Notes: a model not told the origin generated them from the sequence alone. 64,000 nucleotides of DNA from Paralvinella palmiformis (GCA_025642065.1 JAODUP010000114.1:605001-669000); one strand, 5' to 3'; numbered from the stretch's first letter, positions 24,969-35,968 are shown. Numbers and translations are program-made.

Positions 24969-25282
24969 TACATAGTTGAGGTAATTACAGAAACAATTAT
25001 GATTATAATGTTTATATGTGATATGCCAATTTTACTTACTTATATTCGCTGTATAGATATTACTATTTAATAAAAGGAATGGCTCTATATAGAAGTATAT
25101 TTATTACTCAAAGTGTGAATTGTTCTTGATGGACATGAGTCCTTCTAGGACATTATTATTGGAATTATTCCAAAGTTACTCTCCCATGTCAGCTTATTAG
25201 CCAAGTCAAGTATAAGTTCAATACATTTTTGTTGTGACCATTGTGTACATCTTTGATTGTCAGGTAAATTACACAATCTGCC

Positions 25283-25352
25283 CAGTGGGTAATCGTAATC
25301 AATTACATTGTAAATGTAATCATAATCAGTGATTACTTTCACGATTACACAA
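25283..25352. repeat. TAATC-rich repeat, left piece
   Basis: Contains repeated TAATCGTAATC-type text on both strands (GGGTAATCGTAATCAATTAC). A second piece lies at 26687-26829. Confidence 0.5.
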
Positions 25353-25740
25353 GGTTTTAGACACGCTTTGAGAAAGTCATATTATGTGGTTTCGACTCCA
25401 TGCTACCTTGGTGTGGGGTTTGGGAGCTGTTTTTCTTGTATATATTATCATTATCCTGTATATTACATAGAACGTACCTGGTTATTGTCAAGCCATACAT
25501 GATGCGTCGTGTTGTTGAATGTATATTTCCAAACATATTCAAACAACGTCAATTGTAAGATAAAGGATTTTAATGAAATATTGGTGCGTTAGTGTGCTCG
25601 CGACTATACGGGTGTTTATCTATATCACAAATCTGTCCAGCTGTTTTAAAGGCAGCCAGTCAGCCACTGTTTCATATGGTGGCAATTACAGCTAGATAGA
25701 TAGTGGTTTAATTAGTGGTGTTCGCCGGATTTCTCTGGAC

Positions 25741-26302
25741 AGTTGGTATATGGCATATCTGATTATAACATTAATCGCCTTCAGCGAATTCAGAATAGTG
25801 CAGCTCGCATTGTAACAAATACTAGAAAATATGATCATATTACCCAAATTCTTCAAAAACTATATTGGCTACCTGTTAGACAGCGTATCCATTTTAAGAT
25901 TCTGTTAATAACTTATAAATCTATTAATGATATGGCGCCAGAATACCTGTGTGAACTGGTTTCCATTAGAAAGTCATCCCGAAAACTCAGGTCATCCAGT
26001 CAGATACTATTGCAGGTGCCAGTGTCTCGGTTCAAGTCATATGGTGATTGTGCGTTTAGTGTTGCAGCCTCCACTTTGTGGAATAAGTTGCCGGCAAATA
26101 TTAGAAATTCGTCGTCTCTTGGAAATTTTAAGTCTCTTCTAAAAACACACCTATTTAAGGTCGCTTTCACAGATAAATAATTATTATCTTTTAAATCATT
26201 ACAGGGTTTTTACAGACATTATTTGGGGTATTATTAAATTACATATTATTTGTACAGCGCCTTTGAATGGCTCCTGCTAGTAAGGGCGCTTTATTAAATA
26301 TA

Positions 26303-26334
<32 letters not shown>
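25741..26334 (+). mobile_element. CR1/L2-like LINE, 5'-truncated 3' end (family 2)
   Basis: A 145-codon open frame (25743-26180) encodes the C-terminal part of ORF2: NINRLQRIQNSAARIV, LYWLPVRQRIHFKILL, SYGDCAFSVAASTLWNKLP, FKSLLKTHLF. This order is characteristic of CR1/L2/Jockey-type elements downstream of the RT core. A short 3' UTR ends in an (ATT)n tail at about 26303-26334. The open frame is intact but lacks endonuclease and RT catalytic residues, so it is a dead-on-arrival copy, probably fairly young. Confidence 0.88.
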
Positions 26335-26335
<1 letters not shown>

Positions 26336-26686
26336 ATATGTTAAATCAGTTGGTTGCGTGATGCGATTGCAATCAATGATATAGCTAATGGCAAATGAAC
26401 GAACTACCAAATGTTTTAACTACTAATGGAATTAGCAAACCAGGTGACATGAGAGATTAAACTGGAGATAATTTTGGGATAATGTTAAGTTGATATTGAT
26501 GTTTAAAAAAAAGTTTGCATTAATCTTTTTTATCTCAATCAATACATGTGCATTCATGGCAAATAGATTACTGTAATTGGATTACAGTATTTTATTTTAG
26601 TAGTTATATTGTTATTATATATGTTGCCGAGTGAATAACGATGATGTATCATATTCACGTTTGGGTGATAATGGGTTGGATTCATG

Positions 26687-26829
26687 ATTGTAATCGTGGT
26701 TACTTAAAATGTAATCGCAATCGTAATCGAGTACTTTAATTATTAAAGTAGCCGCACTCGTAATCGTAATCAGTGTATTCCGTAGAAATCGTAATTGATT
26801 ACATTCGTCCTGTAATCACCCCATGCCTG
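26687..26829. repeat. TAATC-rich repeat, right piece ending CCCCATGCCTG
   Basis: Repeated TAATCGTAATC motifs end in GTAATCACCCCATGCCTG. Reversed, this is CAGGCATGGGG, resembling a hAT-type terminus. A matching left end was not found. Confidence 0.4.
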
Positions 26830-27362
26830 CTTTCCACTGCCTAACTGCAGTTAATATCCTGTGACCGGTATCCGGACATTTAGCCAACGGACATTTAGCC
26901 AGTATTTGCAGGGGGGACATTTAGCCAACATTCAAAATTTTCATCTTACATCTACATGTACATTGTTATATTTTTGCTCAATCAATATTATGTGTTGTTT
27001 GTGGATGTTGCTAATATAGGCCTATCTTTAGATAAGATGTTAGCAACATAATAATTATTGCTGCTTTTTGTACACTTTGTATATTTATATTAATGTATAC
27101 TATTTTCTCCGTTATTATACATAAATAAAAATAATGATATGCAACATGCCATATGTCAGGGTCGGGAGCTTTTTTACACAGACGTTATTAACACCGTTAA
27201 TTAACGGTTATTAATGTCATGTAAACATTTTTTTTACAGTTGTTTTACACTGACTCAATTTAAATAAAATGCAGCTATTAAATAGTAAAATGTTAACAAT
27301 AAATAACGACATCTGCTACAACATACAATATGTAACACAGCAATTGAGTTAACAGACTAATT

Positions 27363-27418
27363 CACATTATGATATCCACATTATGATAGCCACATTATGA
27401 TATCCACATTATGATAAC
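27363..27418. repeat. 14-bp tandem repeat
   Basis: Four copies of CACATTATGATATC, two of them with single-base variants (AGC, AAC endings), inside the hAT element. Confidence 0.9.
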
Positions 27419-27784
27419 CCAATATCCAGTCTAGTTGACCCCTTCATTAACTACTTAACTATATCTGGCATGTGGGTAATTACTACTTGTATATACGGCA
27501 GATAATCTACTAGTCTTAGAATAATCCTCTATCCAATGTTGACACATACATGTATTGTAATATACTGAAGATGTGACTGCATAACCCAGGGGGATATATC
27601 ATAGTTTTAAAATGTGACCTCATTTTGCCTCAGTATAGAAAGCCAGTCTGAATTTAATTTGAAACAGTGTTACACTTTCTCATGATCATAGTGTTATATC
27701 ACATTGATACATACCTGCATGTAGGCTTAAATTATTGAACTAATACTGTGATTATTATTTGATATCCAGCCTTTAGTACTGTAT

Positions 27785-28080
27785 AAAGGTGGAAGGCCAG
27801 AGAATTCTGCTTGGGAACATTTTTTACCTGTTGCCGTTGGAAATAAGAAATATGCAAAGTGCAAAAAAGTGTGATCATCAGCAAGCTAATAATAGTCCAC
27901 TACACAAAATGTTCAATGGATTCAGTTTCATCAGCATCAAGTGAGCGAATATTTTCAAACTTTGTAAATATTCACACTAAAGTGCACAATCTTCTATGCA
28001 ACAGTAAAGCTTTCAAGATGGTATTCTGCTATAGGATTCTCAGAGGCAGTGCTGAATTAGGCTATTTAACTGTTCGGATA
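27785..28080 (+). pseudogene. hAT transposase remnant: BED zinc finger joined to C-terminal dimerisation region
   Basis: From 27785 the plus strand reads KGGRPENSAWEHF and then YAKCKK, with the second Cys in a shifted frame. That is the GRPxSxxWxxF and CxxC pattern of a BED zinc finger, the DNA-binding N-terminus of hAT transposases. From about 27919 it reads SVSSASSERIFSNF and AFKMVFCYRILRGSAEL, the hAT C-terminal dimerisation motif. The RNase-H-like catalytic core between them (normally several hundred residues) is missing, so the product cannot catalyse transposition. Confidence 0.8.
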
Positions 28081-28179
28081 GACAATATTCACTTTGTGTG
28101 CAGAAGAACAATAACTGTCATTATTTTGTTATATTCCTACTATTCATGTAGACATTCATGTGTCAAATATTAGGGTGTA

Positions 28180-28490
28180 GGACAGTTGCTCACCCGGACA
28201 GTTGCTCACCAACCAAAATGAAAAAGTGGACTCTTGCTCACCAGTGAATGTTTAACGAGGAAAAATTTAAAAAAAATAAATGATTTTTAATTTAGAAATA
28301 TATTTCTTAGTATCCTATTACCTATATAATTATGAGGATGAATATTACCAATTATTAGGGAATTAAAGTTCAGCGATTATTTTATTTTATTTATATAATT
28401 ATTAAAAAACTGGTGTGATCAAGTGTCCACTTTTTCATTTGCTTGGTGAGCAAGTGTCCAGGTGAGCAACTGTCTGATGAGCAATTGTCC
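28180..28490. mobile_element. MITE with GGACAGTTGCTCACC termini (innermost nest level)
   Basis: The left terminus has two tandem copies of GGACAGTTGCTCACC, then CAAAATGAAAAAGTGGAC (28180-28240). The right terminus has the reverse complement: GTCCACTTTTTCATTTG, then CTTGGTGAGCAAGTGTCC and GAGCAATTGTCC (28425-28490). The interior is AT-rich and non-coding. It interrupts the hAT element just after the transposase remnant. Confidence 0.85.
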
Positions 28491-28935
28491 GTACTCGAAA
28501 TATTGAGTAGTGTGCTAATAAAAATTCATGTATGTGAAAGACACTATCAAATAAATGTGTTGAACAAGATCCATTAAGACTAGTAGAATTGGCTTATAGT
28601 TATAATGTATGAGGTTTTTTACAGTTTGTTACCCTATTTTACAGTTTTTACAATTATGAAAAGCTTTTTACAATGTAATGTAAAAAATAGGGGTTTTACA
28701 GTAAAAAACAACCCTGCACTATGTGCATTAGTTTAGGGGATAAAAGGGTCACCTAGTGCAAATAGATCTGGCTTTGTTTACAGTGCTTCTGTTTGGTGTA
28801 CCTTCAAGTTGACCAGACCATCCCCAATGACACTTAACTTCTTTCATCTGGAACCAGTGGCTTCTATAGGCTAGTAGGATAAAAGTGCCTGAGGGCAATT
28901 AGATCTGGCTTCCTTTACAGTGATTCTGTTTTATG

Positions 28936-29000
28936 TACAGTCAGAACCTGTTAATCCACAAGGTTTGCAGCATGATAATATGTGGGATAAACGAGAATAT
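28936..29000. repeat. pogo/Tigger-like terminal fragment
   Basis: CAGTCAGAACCTGTTAATCC followed by TGGGATAAACGAGAATATG resembles the 'no-TTAATCC, GGATAAACGA' style of pogo-type ends. A related end is at 33880-34002. Weak. Confidence 0.3.
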
Positions 29001-29879
29001 GAGAATGAGAATGATCATTAATTATATATAGCTCTGAGTTATTAATTATATTTGAGCGATAAATTTAAATGAGATTATTATGGCTCGCTATGTTTTTTTC
29101 TTTCTGTTCTTAAATGACTCAATATTTTATTCAAGTATATTTATACTTAGTGCTCAGTTAAGAAATATAAAATATGGAAACAATATAGATAACACAAACA
29201 AATATATTAAAAGTATAAGATGTAGACTTAATAATAGGAATATTGACAATGTACACCTACAGACAACATGTCAGAAATAAAGAAAGTATTATATGCAATG
29301 TTTGTGTATTCAAATTTTAGAATATGAGACATTTGTTTGTGATCATTACATTCATACAATGAATTGAATAAAATTCAATTACATACACTATGACGATTGA
29401 ATATAACAGCTGTAGACTATATGTAACATCCGTGTTTGAAGTTTTAGAATATGAGACATCACTTTGTGTTTGTTACATTTGTACAATGAATTACCAAAAT
29501 ATAGTTATATACAATGTTTTGTATTTATTGAAACAACTATATTTATGAAAACTCACATAACCATAATCAAAAATTTTGAATGTTGGCTAAATGTCCCCCC
29601 TGCAAATATTGGCTAAATGTCCGTTGGCTAAGTGTCCGTTGGCTAAATGTCCGTTGGCTAAATGTCCCGGATTCCCTGAGGATTGTGGCTAAGTCTTTTT
29701 TAAAGAACATAATTAGTACATTAAAGCAATTGTTTTGTGGCCAGTACTTTTTTCTTCTTCAAATGGTTCTATGACAACCCTGAATTGATTAGTCTCTTGG
29801 TCGTGTATATATTGGACGTTATACATGAATTCTGAATTATGACAGACTTCCCCACATTACAAAAAAAAACCCTTACATA

Positions 29880-31070
29880 CAGCAACAGACAACACATGTA
29901 CGAACAACGCAGACACCAACAACAACAAAGACAGACCCCACCACAGCAACACTCACGGCCATACTCGACCATATGCAGTCAATATTCATGGCTATGCGAA
30001 GCGTCCAGGATCTGATCCAGACACTGCCCAAAGACTTGCTGTCAAAGGCAGAGAAGGACCTAACCAATGTCCAGGAAGAGGTCGGATCGAGCCAGGTCTT
30101 GGACTAGATGCTGGAAGTGGCGCTGGGGTCAGCCAAAACAACACCCCAGACAAAACCAAAACCCACAAAACAACACACCACAGTGAAAGCAAATGACAGC
30201 TCGGGAGAGATCTCAACATCATCTCCTGGAACATCCGAGGCTTCCACTGCAACAAAAATATCCTAATTGCAGACATCGAAGACAAACAACCAGACATATT
30301 ATTACTACAAGAAACTCTTACAAACACTAAATATTCAATAAAAATTCCCGGATACACTATCTAGATACACAGTCCTCACACACATAATTCAGATACTGTA
30401 TCCAGAGGACTCATAACTGCAATACATAATAACATACCACACAACACGTCCCCCCTAATTAACTCTTCCAGTGATTGTCAATCAATCACCACTGAAATAA
30501 CAGGCTTTAAAAGCGGTCCCTTCCAATTAATTAATACACACGTCTCCCCTAACCACCTATATGATATACAACAAGCAACAAATTCATATAAACATTACTT
30601 AATAACAGGCGATCTCAACGCCAATACTACAACATGGGGCTCAAAAAACACCAGACCAGGACAACATTTACAGCAACAAATAACTGACTGTGAAGCTATA
30701 CTATACAAACAAATACCACCAAATCAAGACACACCCAAATTAAGTACCTGGTACCAAAAAAAAATTGCCCCAGGCATTCACATAATAAACAACAGAATAA
30801 TAGACGTACACATACGCCGTCTCCGCCGCTGGGTGCACACAAAAAGCTTTGTCGACCCAAATAATAAAACACTCTGCTTACCTTGTAACCAAAACTCCGG
30901 CACAACACAACCTAACCGACACTGAATAGCAGCTGCTTTAATGGTCCAGCTTTTATTAATGTGTACTCTGGAGTATTTATGTAGGCTTTCTTGTATTTTA
31001 GATGTGATTTGTGATTGCCAAACAAGCGACAGCCTGTGGATACTCCGCCGAACTACAAACAAGCAAGCAA
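29880..31070 (+). mobile_element. LINE with ORF1 tail and AP endonuclease, RT apparently deleted
   Basis: A reading frame through 29973 encodes TLTAILDHMQSIFMAMRSVQ and LIQTLPKDLLSKAEKDL, like the C-terminal part of a LINE ORF1; one stop interrupts it. From 30211 another frame reads LNIISWNIRGF and ILLLQET, then ITGDLNANTTTWG, the APE-type endonuclease motifs of Jockey/CR1-group LINEs. After about 30924 the sequence changes directly to a non-coding 3'-like end with an AAGCAAGCAAGCAA tail at about 31058-31073. No reverse transcriptase is present. I infer an internal deletion, or two adjacent truncated insertions. Confidence 0.7.
30211..30924 (+). pseudogene. LINE ORF2 endonuclease domain fragment
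   Basis: SWNIRG, QET, GDLNANTTTWG and the distal SFVDPNNKTLCLPC region are seen in plus-strand frames with a few interruptions, including an in-frame TAG at about 30361. The endonuclease would nick target DNA; the copy is defective because it lacks RT. Confidence 0.7.
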
Positions 31071-31182
31071 GCAATGATTCGGTTTTGTGGGTATAAACGT
31101 CGTTAGAAGTTTGTGTTTACACACGTATCACATAATATGCCTGAATGCTCAGTGTTGGCGCACACAGAGCGGCGATGTCATA

Positions 31183-31252
31183 CATACGACTGACTGACTG
31201 ACTGACTGACTGACTGACTGACTGACTGACTCACTCACTCACTCACTCACTC
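31183..31252. repeat. (GACT)n / (CACT)n tetranucleotide microsatellite
   Basis: About ten GACT units continue as about six CACT units, a compound array that switched motif by one base. Confidence 0.95.
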
Positions 31253-32199
31253 AATTGTCATGGTCACCTACCTCATTACATCCTTGCATAATTTTGGCGA
31301 ATCATGACTATCATATCTGCCACATCGGTTTAGATCAACAAGAAGTGTTTGGACATATGTGTCACAAGTAACTTAAAACTGATATCGTAGGTCAGTTGAT
31401 ACCTGGCATCAATCGAGTGGTAAATGGGTGTTTTGACTGATACGACGACTTCAACGAATCACTTGAAATGATTAAAACACCACCACCACCACCACAACAA
31501 CAAAAGCAGGTGAGTAAACGTTTCATAACAGCCAAAAGAAGACTACCCGACGAAGCGATTGAAGATTATTTTTGTCTAACTAATAATGTTGGCAAGATGC
31601 CAGGAAGCTCGTCGAAGTGGGACCAATATACACCACAGGATATCATGTCATATAATCTAAATGTTTTAGTATCTTTTAATGAATGTGATATTTTGAGCTT
31701 ATCCGCTAGGTGGCGCGGCTACATAGCTAGGTAATCCATGCCTAGCTTACAGTTTGTTACAAAACATCCTATCCTACCCAGCTTACTTATCAATTAGTTG
31801 TGTAGCAGCGCTGAAGGGGGATCTTTTTAGATTGTGTTGAGTGTAAAATGGGAGGGCATCAATCTGATCCGTGGAATAAGACTGCTTGTTAATTAATATC
31901 TTACTACCTCTGAGGTGATGATGTTTTACGGCCACTTTTGTGCAGATGGTAGCCTAAATGGGCCGAGCGACCTCCAAAGGTAATGACTACCTCTGAGCTA
32001 AGCTGATACAGGCATCTATGGATGTTGTTTGGGGTCGCATTCTCTAGCTACTCCTGACATATGGCCATAATAATTGTCGCTTTTTGTCAATCTCTCCAGG
32101 AATATCTTCGCTAACCCAGACACTAAACCCTTTCCAAGTGACACGTTTTGACCAAAATTAGCTCACGATCCGCAGAGTTTACAAGGTTGAATATTATAG
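31253..32199. other. no recognised gene; one unexplained short ORF
   Basis: A plus-strand frame at 31468-31734 starts with MIKTPPPPPQQQKQ, encoded by simple ACC/ACA repeats, and continues to SARWRGYIAR. I do not recognise it and it lacks splice or domain support. At about 31916-31990 a minus-strand SINE 3' end is present. Confidence 0.4.
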
Positions 32200-33036
32200 G
32201 TCTTTTATTTGGACGACTTGGTGACTGTCTCAGTGATATCTCTGGCTGGATGACAAACAATAAATCTAGGCTCAGTGTCAACAAAACAGCTTTAATCATT
32301 ATAGGTACATCCAGACAACGCAACAAACTTACTCATTCTTCCCTATGAACATCCTTAGTCATAGCATCACACCATCAGACACTGTACGTAATCTTGGTGT
32401 TACATTAGATAGCGATTTTAATTTTAGAAAACATATTTCTCTATCATATCGCTGTTGCTTCGATCATATTCGTGATCTTCGACGTATTCGCCGCTATATT
32501 TCTCTTTCAGCCGCCAAAACCATTGCTACAGCACTCATTAATAGTAGGCTTGATTTCTGCAACTCTTTTCTTTATAACATTCTAAAACTCCAGTTTGTTC
32601 AGAACTGCTTAGCTAGGGTTGTCACACGGTTTTCCCATTCTGTCCCACTTCTGGATTCTCTTCACTGGCTCCCTGTTCAATGTCGCATCACTTTCAATCT
32701 CTGCACTACTGCCTATCAAACTCTTTCTTCTGGAGAGCGTTCATCTCTATTGTCCATGCTTTCTCTACCACCGAAGCCCAGAGAGCTTGCCGTCCCTACT
32801 CTATGGAATTCACTCCCCCGAACATATTAAGTCATCAAATAGCATAGTTTCTTTCCGTCACCATTTGAAAACTCACCTTTTCAGACTTGCCTATCCTTCC
32901 TAAGTTTCCACACCATCTGATCATTTGTTGATGAACTTTTCATTATACCAGGACTATGAGTTTGCCCAAACCCGGTATTAGGTGGGCTACTGAGCTCGAT
33001 TCTTTTCGAGGATATTGGCGCAATAGAAGATTTGTA

Positions 33037-33081
<45 letters not shown>
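32200..33081 (+). mobile_element. L2/CR1-like LINE, 3' part (family 1, copy B)
   Basis: Starting within RT, the plus strand reads LGDCLSDISGWMTNNKSRLS and VNKTALIIIG, then after a frameshift VRNLGVTLDSDFNFRKHIS, LARVVTRFSHS and LDSLHWLPVQCRITFNLC, with LKTHLFRLAYPS at the end. It closes with GAGGATATTGGCGCAATAG and an (ATT)n tail at 33038-33081. There is a frameshift near 32340 and an internal deletion near 32785 relative to copy A at 14336-14900, so both copies are dead. The YxDD box lies upstream of the truncation point. Confidence 0.9.
33038..33081. repeat. (ATT)n tail of the family-1 LINE
   Basis: About 14 ATT units directly after the LINE 3' end, the hallmark tail of this group. Confidence 0.95.
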
Positions 33082-33083
<2 letters not shown>

Positions 33084-33134
33084 ATCAGTATTCATTCAGA
33101 CGATGGGATCTGGCTATCGGGGTATTAGCTGGAT

Positions 33135-33523
33135 CGATCCTCAATTTATACAAAGTTTCCTCAACCAATTTATTTGAGGCAATATTTTCTCAGAGATTCC
33201 TTCTAAACGGAGATTATCACGTCGGGTATAAAGTTCAAGTTGCAATGTTTTGTTCTGAAGTTTCTTTTGGTCGACTTGACTTTGAAACATTGCAGCTTCA
33301 AGAACAGAGAGACGCTTATTCACGGCCTCGGCTTTATCTGAAGCTTCTTTGTCAATGGAGTCGGCATGTTCTGCTGTACGAACAACATCCTCCAGGGATT
33401 TTTGGACATTTTCAAACTTGTGTTTAGTTATTAAAATTATGATCTTACTGATGTAAGCTCATTTATGATGAGCGCCTTCATCATATCTCTAAACGATTCC
33501 AATTCAGAGTCTGATTTCGTCAT
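33135..33523 (-). pseudogene. LINE ORF1-like coiled-coil fragment
   Basis: The minus strand starts with ATG at 33523 (MTKSDSELESFRDMMKALI). After a small disruption it reads DKEASDKAEAVNKRLSVLE and NKTLQLELYTRRDNLRLEGI. The E-YxRRDNLRxxGI sequence after a coiled coil is the signature of L1-type/LINE ORF1 nucleic-acid-binding proteins. The copy stops at about 33135, where the RRM-like part would follow. Confidence 0.75.
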
Positions 33524-33589
33524 GATATCTGTAACTATATTTACTAGGATTGTGGGAGGATGTCTTTGCTGTCCGGGTAGTTGGCATAA

Positions 33590-34002
33590 TTCGGTTCAGC
33601 AAAATCTGTTTGCAACCAAACAATTCTGACACCGTGTAAAAGCAATCGTACTGTGTCATGGTCCGCTGTAAATATTAACTAGCAAACTCAGTCATGCGTG
33701 ACGAGAGTAAAAATGGGAAAGAAATAGAGAGACCGCCGGAAAACAACGGAAATTGAACTCCAAATCCAACCATTGAATCCGTGGAGAGAATATTTGGCAA
33801 CATTTTCGTTTTGTCGGATTATCAAGGTCATTTTACATCGAGATGTTACATTCTGTTCGCTAAATGAAGTGTCGGAGTCGGAACACGATTTTGCCGGATT
33901 AAAGAGTCATTTATAATGGAGCTAAATCAGTCACAGATAATAATGTGTCGGATGGTAGATTTGTCGGATAAACGATGTCCGGATTAACGGATTCTCACTT
34001 TA
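33590..34002. repeat. pogo/Tigger-like terminal sequence
   Basis: Repeated TTGCCGGATTAAAGAGTCAT and TTGTCGGATAAACGATGTCC with an end GGATTAACGGATTCTCACTT at 33983-34002 are typical of pogo/Tigger-type ends (CAGTGAGAATCCGTTAATCC reversed). No transposase seen. Confidence 0.4.
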
Positions 34003-34228
34003 ATGTGAATTAATATATAATGGATCACCAAATTCCATCAATAACTTTATTCTGATATACAGTATAAATCAGAGATCATAGAAGTAGTACATTATAAGGA
34101 ATAAACATTAAACTGAATTGCGTTTATCTGGTAAAATTATAACAATAACATAATTATGATAATAAAGATAATGATGATGATGATGTAGTCTCGGCACTGG
34201 TCATAGCCGGGATATATGCATAAGAGAT

Positions 34229-34231
<3 letters not shown>

Positions 34232-34262
<31 letters not shown>
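34232..34262. repeat. (TA)n microsatellite
   Basis: About 15 TA units. Confidence 0.9.
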
Positions 34263-34265
<3 letters not shown>

Positions 34266-34679
34266 AGAACAATCATCTATAAAATTCAAATAAAATCTAC
34301 GTCTCAATAGAAGTGGAAAGTTTGTGATCGAAAATTACATCAAATGCGTGTAATTTCCGATAACTATTATTTTTCTTTGAGATTAAAGAAACAGTTCACC
34401 TTCAGTTAAAATTTTCAACTATGTTCAAAAATATAATCAATGATGTCAAAATGTGAACACAACCAGTTCAAAGTGATGCTAAATTGATTATAACTCGTCT
34501 ATACACGCCGCCATTTTGAAGCCAAACCGAGACCAGAAGCTAATGAATGCTGACGTCATTTTGTACAAGCCCTTTGACTTGAAATAAGTATAAACCGTTT
34601 AAAAGAATGTAAACAGGTGTTAGCTAGCTACGAATAATTTCGGAACAAAAACGTAATAATATTGTTCAAATTACACCAT

Positions 34680-34860
34680 TAATGGCTTACAGCCATATCA
34701 GTTTGAGCCAGAAGGAACATTACAAGATGAAGATGATTCTGATTGTGTCCAGGAAAGTGGGACCATCGAAGAAAGCGCAAGGCGAACCGGAACACTGACT
34801 TGTGTCAATGTGAGCTCTGTGTGCCAACATACTCCGAGAAGGAATTTTTTGTTGAAATTC
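34680..34860 (+). pseudogene. P2X7-ballast-like (cysteine-rich) domain fragment
   Basis: One plus frame reads GLQPYQFEPEGTLQDEDDSD. After a frameshift another reads ANRNTDLCQCELCVPTYSEK. The order LQPYxFEPE, an acidic stretch, and then NTxxCxCxxC resembles the N-terminal part of the cysteine-rich zinc-binding 'P2X7 ballast' domain, which is widespread in invertebrate genomes, often in transposon-like or multicopy genes. No receptor transmembrane part is seen. Short and frameshifted, so a relic. Confidence 0.5.
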
Positions 34861-35790
34861 TGTTCAAAACTATATTTTTGCTGAATAAGATGTGAAATGT
34901 GTATCAGATTTTTTCTACTGTATGTTTAAACAATGTCGTTATACAAATGATATCTGAGAAATGGCATATTTGCGGTTTCACACAATTCGACACCAGTTGG
35001 GATGGACAAACAGGTATGTCACTCCTGTGAATTAAATCTCGTTTCGTTATTAGCAGACGTGAGTAGGTTATGCTCAACCTTCAATATGGCCGGATATAAG
35101 TAAGCTTACGACATAGTGCCGTACATGCGTGTGAATACATGTAATGCGTGTTTACACGCATGCACGCATGCACGCACGCACGCGAACACACATATACAAA
35201 GTAGCAACTGGTGACTACAGTAATATATAATATTTTATGCTGGTGTATGCGTCACCGTATAGTAGACTAATATTCAAGGACGTACGGTCTTCATTTTAAA
35301 ATATTAATAATTAATTTATAATTAATTTCTAAACATTTTGTTACTAAGTACTAATATATATATATATATATATATACTACAGTAATATAAAATTAATCGT
35401 ATTAATTATTAAACCCAGAATAATAATTGAATAAACACGCAATTAATTACTGAAGTTGAGCACTTTACTACGGCATAGATCATCAATGTAAGGTCTTACC
35501 AAGATGACGATTGTTATTTAAAGTGATGTTAGTCATGATAATTAGTTCAAGTAGTTACAACATTTATCAACATAAATGTATTTCAACATCTACGTGATTA
35601 GGGAGACGAGTCATACTAATATAAATGTTAGGAGAAATGCAGTTAGTAATATATTCTGATATAACACCGTCCAAACTGGGAGATCTGTTGAACTTCAGGG
35701 TCTTAATTCACTTTTGATGTCATCATTTGCTCACATAGACTGTCATACGCTCAGAGAGCCGTATACCTTGTCTTTATATCTTGTGACTCT
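34861..35790. other. no gene seen
   Basis: AT-rich sequence with a GCAC/GCATGCAC-type array (about 35155-35185) and a (TA)n tract at 35355-35377. No motifs recognised. Confidence 0.5.
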
Positions 35791-35792
35791 AG

Positions 35793-35968
35793 GTGCCTCC
35801 ATGGTGTAACTGATAGCATGGTTGGCCACAGATTTCAACCACCAGAGTTCAAATCTCGCCGTGGGCATGTCTGAAGGGTGTTTCATCGTTCATTTCGCCT
35901 CTTTACCTTTCGGACCACCAGGCCCATTTAGCCTACTTTGTGTAGAAAAGTGGCCATTAAACATCCAA
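35793..35968 (+). repeat. tRNA-derived SINE, family S1 (near full length)
   Basis: TGCCTCCATGGTGTAACTGATAGC carries an A-box-like start and GAGTTCAAATCTC a B box about 55 bp on. The body GGCCCATTTAGCCTAC and 3' part AAAGTGGCCATTAAACATC match other copies at 55010-55194 (minus), 54292-54380, 48285-48425 and 31916-31990 (minus). Confidence 0.8.

Larger units (their letters stand above)
27157..28716 (+). mobile_element. hAT-family DNA transposon, internally deleted (nested)
   Basis: The left end CAGGGTCGGGAGCTTTTTTA and right end (reverse complement) CAGGGTTGTTTTTTACTG are hAT-like TIRs. The flanking octamers CCATATGT and CACTATGT match at 6 of 8 positions, consistent with a decayed 8-bp hAT target duplication. 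Inside are BED-finger and C-terminal transposase pieces, so most of the transposase is deleted. It sits inside the TIR element 26872-29670 and is itself interrupted by a MITE. Confidence 0.78.
26872..29670. mobile_element. TIR DNA transposon with repeated-motif termini (outermost of a three-level nest)
   Basis: The left terminus 26872-26941 (CCGGACATTTAGCCAACGG and on to CATTCAAAATTTT) is the reverse complement of the right terminus 29568-29670. Both contain tandem copies of GGACATTTAGCCAAC: two or three on the left, four or five on the right. A shared internal TATTTGCAGGGGGG (left) / CCCCCCTGCAAATA (right) links them. No transposase of its own was recognised. The interior is interrupted by the hAT element at 27157-28716. 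Confidence 0.82.

Noticed and set aside
31468..31734. 88-codon frame starting with poly-Pro and poly-Gln
   Set aside because: The start is a simple ACC/ACA repeat, and the rest has no motif or exon signals I can support.
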